Shown: positions 49,155-59,900 of the stretch, in pieces
How positions within the stretch are numbered: position 1 is the stretch's first letter
Layout of the letters: each line of letters opens with the position of its first letter
Assembly: GCF_018139145.2 (NCBI RefSeq)
Contig: NC_059500.1
Span: 57,811,580-57,875,579, forward strand
DNA: 64,000 bases
Reading direction: 5' to 3'
From: Gymnogyps californianus
Lineage: Eukaryota > Chordata > Aves > Accipitriformes > Cathartidae
Notes under the pieces: model-generated
The model's input: the letters and a program-made list of their open reading frames with translations, nothing else
Database searches by the model: none
Told to the model about the DNA's origin: nothing
Made by a program: the position numbers and the translations under genes

Positions 49155-49978
49155 TCGAGTGCACCCTCAGTAAGTTTGCAGACAAGACCAAGTTAGGTGG
49201 GAGTGTTGATCTGCCTGAGGGTAGAAAGGCTCTACAGAGGGATCTGGACAGGCTGGATTGATGGGCTGAGGCCAATTGTATGAGATTCAACAAGGCTGAG
49301 TGCCGGGTCCTGCACTTGGGTCACAACAACGCCATGCAATGCTACAGGCTTGGGGAAGAGTGGCTGGAAAGCTGCCTGGCGGAAAAGGACCTGGGGGTGT
49401 TGGTCGACAGCCGGCTGAATATGAGCCAGCAGTGTGCCCAGGTGGCCAAGAAGGCCAATGGCATCCTGGCTTGTATCAGAAATAGTGTGGCCAGCAGGAC
49501 TAGGGAAGTGATCGTCCCCCTGTACTCAGCACTGATGAGGCCACACCTTGAATACTGTGTTCAGTTTTGAGCCCCTCACTACAAGAAAGACATTGAGGTG
49601 CTGGAGCGCGTCCAAAGAAGGGCAAGGAAGCTGGCGAAGGGTCTAGAGAACAAGTCTTATGAGGATCGGCTGAGGGAACTGGGGTTGTTTAGCCTGGAGA
49701 AAGGGAGGCTGAGGGGAGACCTTGTTGCTCTCTACAACTACCCGAAAGGAGGTTGTAGCGAGGTGTGTGTCGGTCTCTTCTCCCAAGTAACAAGTGATAG
49801 GACAAGCGGAAACAGCCTCAAGTTGCACCATGGGAGGTTTAGATTGGATATTAGGAAAAATTTCTTCACTGAAAGGGTTATCAAGCATTGGAACAGGCTG
49901 CCCAGGGAAGTGGTTGAGTCACCATCCCTGGAGGTATTTAAAAGAGGTGTAGATGTGGCACTTAGGGACATGGTTTAG
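49150..49978 (+). pseudogene. CR1 ORF2 3' part (reverse transcriptase), broken
   Basis: One reading frame runs from the end of the LTR to a natural-looking stop at 49976-49978. It encodes the C-terminal part of the CR1 reverse transcriptase, with recognisable blocks such as [71 protein letters not shown] and [14 protein letters not shown]. The metal-binding FADD box of this family reads FADK, so a catalytic aspartate is lost. Two in-frame stops (49259-49261 and 49568-49570) interrupt it. The second replaces the tryptophan expected after QF. No frameshift is seen in this part. The protein is dead; the upstream part of ORF2 is absent. Confidence 0.9.
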
Positions 49979-50047
49979 TGGTGGACTTGGCAGTGTTAGG
50001 TTTACAGTTGGACTTGTTGATCTTAAGAGTCTTTTCCAACCTAAATG

Positions 50048-50070
50048 ATTCTATGATTCTGTGATTCTAT
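50048..50070 (+). repeat. CR1 3'-terminal octamer tail
   Basis: Nearly three units of ATTCT(A/G)TG close the CR1 copy. CR1 elements use this tail instead of poly(A) when they reverse-transcribe at the target. Confidence 0.9.
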
Positions 50071-50181
50071 ATTAAGAGGACAGTTTATGAGAATTTATTA
50101 TGAAGCTGAGAGACTGGATTCAGTAATATTCATAGCCACACTACAGAACCACTTATGTTAATATCCATTTGAATTCCATAC
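50071..50181. other. Short unique stretch between CR1 and LTR
   Basis: These 111 bases of AT-rich sequence contain no recognised feature. Confidence 0.5.
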
Positions 50182-50761
50182 TGTCGTGATTTAACCCCAG
50201 CTGGCAACTAAGCACCACACAGCCACTTGCTCGCTCCCCCCCCGGTGGGATGGGAGAGAGAATCAGAAGAGTAAAAGTGATAAAACAACTTGTGGGTTGA
50301 GATAAAAACAGTTTAATAGGTAAAGCAAAAGCCGCGCACCAAGCAAAGCAAAACAAGGAATTCATTCACTACTTCCCATCAGCAGGCAGGTGTTCCACCA
50401 TCTCCAGGAAAGCAGGGCTCCATCACACCTGACAGTAACTTGGGAAGACAAAACGCCATCACTCCAAACATTACCCCCTTCCTTCTTCTTCCCCCAGCTT
50501 TATATGCTGAGCATGATGTCATATGGTATGGAAGATGCCTTTGGTCAGTTGGGGTCAGCTGTCCCAGCTGTGTTCCCTCCCAACTTCTTGTGCACCCCCA
50601 GCCTACTCGCTGGTGGGGTGGAGTGAGAAGCAGAAAAGGCCTTGACTCTGTGTAAGCACTGCTCAGCAACAACGAAAACATCAGTGTGTTATCAACTCTG
50701 TTTTCAGCACAAATCCAAAACATAGCCTCATACCAGCTACTATGAAGAAAATTAACTCTAT
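50182..50761 (-). mobile_element. LTR, subgroup A, copy 3, inverted, 5' end lost
   Basis: The LTR reads on the minus strand. Its 3' end is intact (TGTCGTGATTTAAC on the plus strand at 50182). Its 5' end stops at the TAGAGTTAATTTTC block, so about the first 20 bases of the LTR are missing at 50761. No target duplication can be seen. The TATA box (TATAAAG, minus) is at 50498-50504 and a CRE variant TGACATCA at 50514-50521. It is almost identical to the plus-strand copy at 53013, sharing derived changes that copy 1 lacks (for example GGCATCTTCC and GGTAATGTTTGG). Confidence 0.88.
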
Positions 50762-53012
50762 TTTTCTTAGGAGGATGTATCTCAAAGGTTTATTATTCAT
50801 CTTTTATGAATATGAAAAGTATCAATCTTTTGAGAATTCTGCCTGTTTCCTCATCAGGTTCAGTTTGGTTAGTCTCTCTCTGTCTTTAGAGGTACAAGAA
50901 TAAATTTACATACCTGTGCTTGAAAAGGAAAAAAATCTCTCTCAAACCTACACTATAAAACGTTGCTGGAAGCCTGGACTATGAAATATTGCTGAGCTGA
51001 TTGTGCCAATTAGAAATGTTGAAAGAAATCACTTTCCCTAAACAATTTCTTTTTGCTTGCAAAAATCTTTTATAGATACAGATTATAATGTCTTTTTTCC
51101 AACCTGTTTTATGTTATTCAGGGTGAATTTAAGTGACCCATAGAAAATCACAGCTAATTTGCTGTAGCTCCACCTCTAGAAGTGCCTGTCTATATGACCA
51201 TAACTGTATATAGCTGTATCAACAAAACATTTGTAGTGTAGAGTTGCTGTTACAAACTGGCTAATTTTTTTGTGTTTTCTTATTGTGTTTCTTGTGTTCA
51301 TTATATGAAAGTTTCCCACAGGAAAAGTCTAATCACTGAGCTTTTGGGCATCTTGTTATGTTAACATATCTTGATAAGTTATCTTCCAATGGCACATCTT
51401 AAAACAAGATTTGTAGTCCTGGACTATGTGTGGATTTAGAAGAGGAGGAACATAAGAGGGTGATATTCCTCTCATTAAAAAAGTTAAACATTCCTGGTGA
51501 TATTAACTGGTCATGGTTAAATGATTGCATACTCCTGCAATCAGATCAAAATTATGTCTACTCTTATCCCAAAATAATTCTTACCAAAATATGAAAATAA
51601 AATGCAATTGATGGGAGTCATCAAGATCAGTCTGTGCTCATCTCTTGGAGGAAGATTGTCAAAGGTAGCTAATTCTGCAGAAGTATGTGGTATTTATGCT
51701 GCCACTGAAGGTTAAACAAATGCTTAAAATGAAGGCTACGCTGCAGAGAGAGTGGTCTGTTTGTCTAGCTTTTGAAGCATAGTCCCACATGGAACTACAA
51801 TGGGTAGCCACCCTTCCGGTATCTCAGAGTGTGTCAGGATATCATTAATGATGGAAGTTAGCCCTGTGCTTTCCAGCTGCTCATATGGTTTAGAGTGCTA
51901 AGGAACTAGGTGCATAATAACTATAATTCTTAACTGGATAAATATTACAAAATGCTAAAGTAAGCAACAGACAATGAAAATGAATATCAAACCTGCAAAT
52001 TTTGTTTATGTGCAACACATTTGCTTATAAATTAATTTTAGGGTAGTGTTCAGCAATAACATTATTTCCTTTTTTTTCGTATTCCACTTTAGTATAAATG
52101 ATGAAATGTATGAAATTAGTTTCTTGACTTCGCCCATTTAGTTGCATTCTTACCTGTCATAAAAGAAAAAAAAAGTGTTCAACTTTTTAAAGTATTTCTC
52201 AGAAACTGTAGGCACAACTGTTTATATATCCATATAGACATACATATAGACCTATTTTTCCATACCATACATTGCTTTTCTTGCAGTTTTAAAAAGAGTA
52301 GTAGTTGTTAAGCATCCTCTGATATTATTCCATTACTGCTGGACAATCTGCAATGTCATAGTGTGTTGTAAGGTAATACTATACTGTGAGTTAATAGTAG
52401 TCACATTCTGCTCCGATGGGCTTCTCTGTAATACCTTACAAATACTTCAATAGTTAGGGCATTTGCCAGGCTATTTTGTTTGCTGGTTTGATAAGTCAAA
52501 CAACAGCGGTGTTTTCCCTGATATATCCGACAATATGATGGATGTATTTAACTTGCTGTGCCTGTTTTTAGTTTCCATCAATAGCTTGAGTTAGCTTTTA
52601 AAATAATTACATAGGCTAGCTAGTGAGCTGTTATCTGAAGTCCGAATTGTGTCATGGATGCTGTGACTCAGAAGTATTGTTAATAGTAATTCCAGGAATT
52701 TCACAGCGCCTCCTTTAGGTATGTCTTATGGATGTAGACTAAGGACTTCCGTGGTGTTTTCATATGGCAGATCATTCCTCAATGTCCACCTTTCTTTTGT
52801 GTCTGTTGATACGCACTGTGGCCTAGAGCCTGTAAACAACATGTTGCTGATATGAGGCAGACCTTAATTTGCTCTAGCCATTTACAGGCAAATTACTACA
52901 ATATAGAAGTTTCCTTTGATGACAAACAGTACAGTTTTGATGACCGAAGCAAAGTGGGTAACACTGCAATGATTGTCAGCTTCCATACTGGTCTATTGGA
53001 ACCATTGCAGGG
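50762..53012. other. Unique spacer between inverted LTRs, no gene seen
   Basis: These are 2.25 kb of AT-rich sequence with stop-dense frames. The longest open frame (52852-53112) runs into the next LTR and has no recognised domain. If the flanking LTRs paired, this would be the loop. Confidence 0.5.
53008..53012. repeat. Target-site duplication caggg (left)
   Basis: This is an exact match to 53584-53588 on the other side of the LTR. Confidence 0.85.
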
Positions 53013-53583
53013 TGTGCTGGTTTTGGCTGGGATAGAGTTAATTTTCTTCATAGTAGCTGGTATGAGGCTATGTTTTGGATTTGTGCTGAAAACAGTGTTG
53101 ATAACACACTGATGTTTTAGTTACTGCTGAGCAGTGCTTACACGGAGTCAAGGCCTTTTCTGCTTCTCACTCCACCCCACCAGCGAGTAGGCTGGGGGTG
53201 CACAAGAAGTTGGGAGGGAACACAGCTGGGACAGCTGACCCCAACTGACCAAAGGCATCTTCCATACCATATGACGTCATGCTCAGCATATAAAGCTGGG
53301 GGAAGAAGAAGGAAGGGGGTAATGTTTGGAGTGATGGCGTTTTGTCTTCCCAAGTTACTGTCAGGTGTGATGGAGCCCTGCTTTCCTGGAGATGGTGGAA
53401 CACCTGCCTGCTGATGGGAAGTAGTGAATGAATTCCTTGTTTTGCTTTGCTTGCATGTGCGGCTTTTGCTTTACCTATTAAACTGTCTTTTACTCTTCTG
53501 ATTCTCTCTCCCATCCCACCGGGGGGGAGTGAGCGAGTGTGTCTGTGTGGTACTTAGTTGCTGGCTGGGGTTAAATGACGACA
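53013..53583 (+). mobile_element. Solo LTR, subgroup A, copy 4
   Basis: This LTR of about 571 bp runs from TGTGCTGGTTTTGG to TGACGACA, flanked by perfect 5-bp duplications caggg (53008-53012 and 53584-53588). It has a perfect CRE (53272-53279), a TATA box (53289-53295) and ATTAAA (53477-53482). Compared with copies 1 and 3 it lacks about 30 bases after aaactgtcttt (junction near 53490), including the tctcaaccca block. The perfect duplication and the closeness to copy 3 suggest a young insertion. Confidence 0.92.
53272..53295 (+). promoter_or_regulatory. LTR core promoter: CRE plus TATA box
   Basis: TGACGTCA (53272-53279) is followed after 9 bases by TATAAAG (53289-53295). It has the same layout as copy 1. 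In copy 3 the CpG in the CRE has changed to CpA. Confidence 0.6.
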
Positions 53584-53588
53584 CAGGG
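53584..53588. repeat. Target-site duplication caggg (right)
   Basis: This is an exact match to 53008-53012, lying directly after the terminal CA. Confidence 0.85.
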
Positions 53589-56355
53589 ATATGGCAACTT
53601 GCCACAACACATGGCTGGCTCATATTCTTGTCTAATTTATAGCCCCCCCAGTCACGTGGTCGTGTCTGTTCCTGGAGATGTATCCTTCAGGAAGACTTGT
53701 CTGCCCTGGTTATTTTCCCAGTATTGTTTGGAGAATAATATTATAATTAAACATACGGTTTTGCCAGTAAATCTCCCTGATGTGGATACTCTATTCTGGA
53801 ACAGGAGTGGGAATAGGATGATATTCTGTATCTAGCAAGCAAATGCAACAAAAAGTGTTGTATATTCTTGCTGTTGCTTGTGTACATAAGAGGTAAGATT
53901 AAATTTGATGTGTGTCTTTAGAATATGAAGAAGTTCATGTAATACTTCTACAGCACAATTTTTACTGTCTTCTTGGGATACTTTGTGTCAGATGTTTTTA
54001 ATGCATACTTTTCTTACCACTGCTTCACGTATTCCCCCCTTAAATTCTTCCATGAAAATGGACAAGACTGTTCAGTGATATTGTTATGTCACCCTTTATT
54101 CAAAATTAGGGAAAGATATTAATTATTTATTGTATTACTGGAACACAAATCAATTAGTATTGATTTGCTATTTAAAATAGAAGTCAGCCGTATGTTGTGT
54201 GAAGTGTGCGGTCTTCCAACATTGTTATTGTCATCTTCTTCTCTCATTATTTTTGAAGTAAATGTGGGAAATGAAAGAAATAAGGGCAGAAATTCATTTC
54301 CAGCTTAACACTCTTTGCTCTCTAAACTTTCTGAATATATAATTAAATCCATGGGTTCTTTTTTGAAAGACATCATTGACAAGTGATGTGCTGAGAAAGT
54401 GCTAGATGCAGAGCTAAACACACATGGACTAGGAACTCATGACAGCTTTTCTGGATTGTATGTGACAGTATATTGGTCTATTCAGTACTATTTAAGAGTT
54501 TACATAGGAGTTACATGTCTAAATGCCTTTGAGGACCTTGGCCATGCACAACCTGTATCGTACACAGCACTGTATACTGGTGCCTTCTTTCTGTAGTTAG
54601 TCACAGAGTTCCTTTTTGTTATTTAAAGTAGCTTTGTGATCTGCTTTGCAGCTTGAAAGCACCTGATTCTCTGCGTGCCTATTGTAAATCCATAGAAAGT
54701 CATTAAGTTTTGAAATGGGTCCTTGCTTTGTATGCTGATATTTTGTGCCATGGCTTTTTAAGTTCATACTTTACTATTATGTGGAGAACAAAATGTTGTG
54801 TCCTGTGTTCTTATTTTTTTTGTGAAAGCAATGAGAACAGAATGGTTGAACTTTTTTTATCTTTATGCATTCTGATTATGAAGCCATTGAAGTTATTTCT
54901 CAAGCAGATGCTCTGGGGGATCCTCTGGCTCTCACAGTCCTGTGGGAGGGGCACTTAGTGATGGAATGAAATTTCTGCTTACAATGGAAATACCTTCTTA
55001 AAATCACAACTCTAGTGTGAATTATGTGCTTCAATAATAAGCCATTTCTCCTTGAGGAGAGATGAGAAACCAGCTATGATTTTTAGTAGTAATTGTATTC
55101 TTAAAGGTATTCACATCTCAAGCAGACAATGGCTTTCCTATAATTAACCACAAAAGAAAGAGACGCACTTCAGTATCACCTCCCTTCTTCCCCCACATCT
55201 TTAGCTGTAGAGCTGTAGCTTTGGAGCTTTTTTTGTTCCTGGCAGATGATATGCATATACTGAAAATATATTTCTTAAAAAAAGGAAAAAAAAAAGTAGA
55301 GAAATATTACAGATAATTGACACTGCCTGTCAAGATTACATTGTACAGAGCAGAAGAATAGTACATATAATTAAACCTCCCTGTCTTTATGGTTGCTAAT
55401 TCCGCCTACAAAGATCTCTAGGGCAATTTTTCATGTAATCACAAATATAATCAGCTTCCAACAGGGCTTTATTTCTGCAAATGTCCTCCCAACCCCTACA
55501 GAATCTCAGCAGCACTTCTGCACCAAAATCAGTAGCCTGAAAAATCCCTTTGTAGAGAATAAGAAACTAACTAAATAGACCATATCATGAAGAAGCTAAG
55601 GACTTCAAATGGAAAAGCACAGGAGTTTGGCTTCATAAACTACATAATCTATATCTCCATCTTTCTAAATATAGGGAGTCTTTACTATTCCTTCTTTCCC
55701 ACTGTTCTGATATTTGCTCCTTCTTCTACCTACGTGTGGGGAGATAGAAGAAATAAAAAAATATGTTGTGTCTGCATCTGTGCAAAAACATTAAACTTTT
55801 TGTGTGAAATTTGCAGGGAATGCTTGAAGGGAAGTTAGAAATACCTATTAGAAATAGTGGGTATTTTCACTTTAAAGATACCAGTCATCATTTTTAGTTA
55901 TAACCCTGTTCCTAAAACCAGCAACCTAAGGAGCAATCACTTTTGAGGGCAAAACATTGGCTACCTTCTCTTCAGCTGGATTAGTGGTACTGAGCTGCCC
56001 TTTCATTCGTAAACCTGTAGTGATTCTGGTTGCATTTCTATGTATAGGTGCATACTAGCTGGTGTATTATAGGACACAAAGGTAACTTTACAGAACAATC
56101 ATATTTTTATCAAAAAAAATCATGGAATTACCTGTAAGTACTTCCATGTTAAGTTGTTAAGTTGGAAGAAGACAATATTTCTGAGCATAAATATATTCAC
56201 TGTGTGTCAGGTATTACTTACAAGGAAAAGCGTGTATAAATACCCATCCATCTCCAGATGACTTATAAGCAGACCTTAAAATGGAGTGTAGAGCGAGAAC
56301 ATGTGCAAATGAAATCTTTCACTTCAACTTCAGCTATAGACTGTAGGTGTGGATA
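53589..56355. other. Unique non-coding stretch, no gene seen
   Basis: This is AT-rich with no recognised repeat. Several open frames of 60-86 codons occur on the plus strand without known domains or splice context. Confidence 0.5.
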
Positions 56356-56953
56356 TGTGGTTTTGGCTGGGACAGACTTAACTCACTTCTTAGTAGCTGG
56401 TACAGTGCTGTGTTTTGGATTTAGTGTGAGAATAATGTTGATAACACGCTGATGTTTTAGTTGTTGCTAAGTAGCGCTTATCTTAAGCCAAGGACTTTTC
56501 AGTTTCCCATGCTCTGCCAGCAAGCAGGTGTGCAAGAAGCTGGGAGGCAGCATAGCCAGGACAGCTGACCCAAATTAGCCAAAGGGGTATTCCATACCAT
56601 GGAACGTCATGCCCAGTATATAAACTGTGGGGAGTTGGCTGGGAGGGGTGCATCATGGCTCTGGCATCTGTCAGTGGGTGGTGGGCAATTGCACTGTGCA
56701 TCACTGGGGTTCCCACCCCCCCTTTTTTTTTGTTATATTCCTTTTCATTACTACTATTATTATTATATTTCATTATTATTGTTAGTATTATATTTTACTT
56801 TAGTTATTAAACTGTTCTTATCTCAACCCACGAGTTCTGCCTTCTCTCCCGATTCTCCTCCCCATCCCACTGGGAGCGGGGCGGGGCCGGGGAACGGGGA
56901 GTGAGGGAGCGGCTGCGTGGTGCTTGGCTGCTGACTGGGCTTACACCATGACA
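56356..56953 (+). mobile_element. Solo LTR, subgroup B, copy 5
   Basis: This LTR of about 598 bp runs from TGTGGTTTTGGCTGGG (two or three bases missing from the usual TGTCCTGG start) to CACCATGACA. It is flanked by ggata (56351-56355) and ggatg (56954-56958), a 5-bp duplication with one change. The TATA box TATATAAA is at 56617-56624. A longer (TTA)n tract lies around 56745-56795, and the 3' part has an extra GC-rich insertion (ggggcggggccgggg, 56878-56892). Confidence 0.9.
56617..56624 (+). promoter_or_regulatory. LTR TATA box, copy 5
   Basis: TATATAAA sits at the shared position. The upstream site reads GAACGTCA, a half-preserved CRE with its CpG intact. Confidence 0.5.
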
Positions 56954-59900
56954 GGATGAAACCTATGCATAGGTATCTAAAAGTTTTCCTTTCTCAGAGA
57001 AATTTCTGATGTGTTTAGAGACAGAGTAAGGAGCTCCTACTTGCTAGTTGGGTATGATATTCTATCATCATAATCAGCTGGCTGAATTTAGAGCAGCTGC
57101 CAGGGTTGGGACTAGTCAAAATGTCAGAAAGTTGCAACCGTTGACTGACCTCCATCTTAATGCACACACCTGACCTTAATTTATGGTTGACAGGAATCTG
57201 CTACTCGTGGCAGATGAATGTTGCATTGGCTTTGCTGGTTTAGCTTTGAGGCTGCAAAATATCAGTGAGATAAGGAAAGAAATGAAAACAGAAAAGAAAT
57301 GACAAGGGAAAAGATAATGAAACAGTGACAGATGAAATGCTCTGCAACGTGGAACTATTGTAAGACTTTCAAATCACCCCAAATTAACCCTTTTTGATCT
57401 TCACCCTATTTTCTCATCAGTGAATGCATTTTTTTAGCATTTAGTTGTTACAATAGATACAATTACATACTTTAAAATTTATTTGCTGAAATGTTTTTAA
57501 CCAAAGCTTTTAATTTTTTTTAATTTTTAGTAATTTTGCATTGATAAACTACATACTGTTTTCTCACCTGTTTTCTCACCTTTCACACCTGTTTTCTCTT
57601 CTCATACAGTAACAAAATCTGTAAATACTAGATACTACTTTTTCATTTGGATTTTTTTTTCCCCACCTGGCGTGTTGGATGGGTTATTCTGGAGGGCTTG
57701 TTCATTCTTCTTCATTACTTCTCTGCAAAAACATGTTACTTTTTATTTCTAGCACCCCGATTTTATTAGCCATCCCATTATTGAATTTAACATTAATCTG
57801 ATGTTATTTAAAATATGAAAAATTCACCACTGAATATTACTGAAATCTTTAAAGAATAGAATCAAATATTTTTCTTTTCAAAAGCTTCTCTGTGATGATG
57901 CTCTATGATTTTGTACTGTTCAATAGATCTATTGTTCAAAATACACTTGATTGGAAGAAAGTCAAAATATATTAGAACTTTCTAGGGGTTGTCCTGGAAA
58001 GATATATATTGTCTCTGCATAGTGTAACCCCTTCTTTAATTCTCACATCTTCACTGGCAAGTAAGAAGCATAAAGGATGCAGGCCAGAAACTGGAGAGAA
58101 TGAAATTGATAGAATATGTCATAATTTCACCCTTCACTCTGTTTCCCCCAAAGTAAAATCAAACGTGACAGCCAGCTGTGGTGCCAATGGTGATTACTAG
58201 GTGAGCCCCAACACTGAGGAGGCCAGGAATGGAAAAGGCACAATTGCTCGTGCTGTACCTTAAGGGAATGATCAAACTCCTTGACCCTTCTGTAGTATAA
58301 GGAAAAGCAAGCATAGTTTAGGCCTGCAGCATACCAGGTGGAGGCTATATCCGTGCTGTAAATGGCTAAATGATTTGGACATTATATCTGTCTAAATACT
58401 GTGTGATTGAACCTGTATTGTGATGACTAGATAGGTCTTTGTGCCCAGCAGAATATGTATGGACATATGGTTGTATTGTGCAGCCTCTCTCTTTCTTTAT
58501 TTGTCTCCAAATTAATGATCAATTGAATGATGCTTTAACTTTTTATGTCTTTTTATTTACATATGTATAATTAGTCAAAGCCAGTAAGGTATTATTATTC
58601 TGATTCCAAGATTTCTGTCAGCTTAGGCTCCATGGGTTACAGATCTGGGACAGGAGAGAAGCAGTTTAAGAGAAGATTAAAACTGGGACTAACCTGAGGA
58701 AGGTTCTCCAAATGAGAAATGCATTGGCAGAGATTATTGCTTTTGTGAGGACTGTGACATGTAGAAAAAGAGTGACAGAAGCTGGCAAGTATTAAAGAAT
58801 AGGAAAAGGTATCAGCTCATAAACAGTACCTGTTTGTGGGGTCCAACTCAAAAAACAATTGGAGAAAAGGATGAATTCTTGGTATTTGTAGTTCATGTAC
58901 AAATATAATTCCCTTTATACTATTGTGCACTGTACTTCCTTTAAGTGTCTCTACTGGTACCTTTGAGAACAGTTCTCCCTTTCTCTAATATTAGCTGTTT
59001 ATAATCCTCCCATTATTCCTTTGCAGACTGTCATAAAAAACAGCAGGTAATTTAAGAAGCAAAACTGAATATGGGTTTTGTAGACCAAGTCATTCTACAT
59101 GTGTTGGTAGTGTAAACAAAAGTGCCCGTGAGAGGAACATTTTGGAAATACCGTAACTTTTATGACTTATATCAAACTTAAAGGAAGAATCTTACTTTGA
59201 GGAAAAACTGTTGTGAGGAGAAATTTAGGGTGATGATTGATTGTTTTTCTTTGCAACACAGAAAAAATTGGTTATCAAACAAAAATAAAGTACGTTTTAG
59301 AAGGAGAAATAAAATGCAACTGTAGCTATGGGCTCAGAAAAATGAACAAGTTACCATGAGACAAAGAGTAACTATACATCAGGCAATTCACAGAATTTGT
59401 CTGAGGGATGCTTCTAGCCTGTAAGAAACACTAATTTAAATGAGCTTTCATGTCTTCCATTGGCAGCTAAGCTAGCTTGAATGACCTCTCCTGGTAATTT
59501 TCTTCTCTCAGCTGGCTAGAAGTGCATAGATGAAGAGTTTGCAAATGTAAACTGATAGGTGTTAAGTAGTTAAATCACAGTAGCTTGCTTGTAACTTTAG
59601 TTACTATTATCTAAAATTGTTGTTGGTCATGACAACGGTACTGTTGTACAGTAGTTTTGTACTGTTTTGATTTCGCAATACAAAGATGCATTATTTGTTA
59701 TTAGAATTAAAATAGCTTCTAATCATGCACAGCTTGATATCAATGACATAAAAGCAATTACAGTGCAATCATGCAAAATAACATTATTGGCAGTCTCCAT
59801 TTACAGTTTCCTAAATCACCGTATTCCAGAAGTCAAGTATTTATTAATGTTATAATTAGACCTATCATATACTGTATTATTTCCTTCCCTTTAGTGCATC

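Larger units (their letters stand above)
48522..50070 (+). mobile_element. CR1 LINE, 5'-truncated, split by an LTR
   Basis: This CR1 non-LTR retrotransposon, truncated at its 5' end as most copies are, starts inside the ORF2 reverse transcriptase with the codons for LFNIFINDLDEG (48528-48566). It is interrupted by a solo LTR (48567-49149) and then runs to the 3' UTR. It ends with the octamer array attctatg, attctgtg, attctat (50048-50070), the diagnostic CR1 tail. The CR1 parts total about 965 bp. It is much less decayed than the LINE fragment at 11.8 kb. Confidence 0.93.

Noticed and set aside
48908..49261. 117-codon frame as a fusion protein
   Set aside because: It is LTR sequence reading through into CR1 ORF2; the first half is translated LTR and has no meaning as protein.
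50182..53583. The two LTRs as the 5' and 3' LTRs of one provirus
   Set aside because: They point in opposite directions, and the sequence between them has no gag, pol or env.
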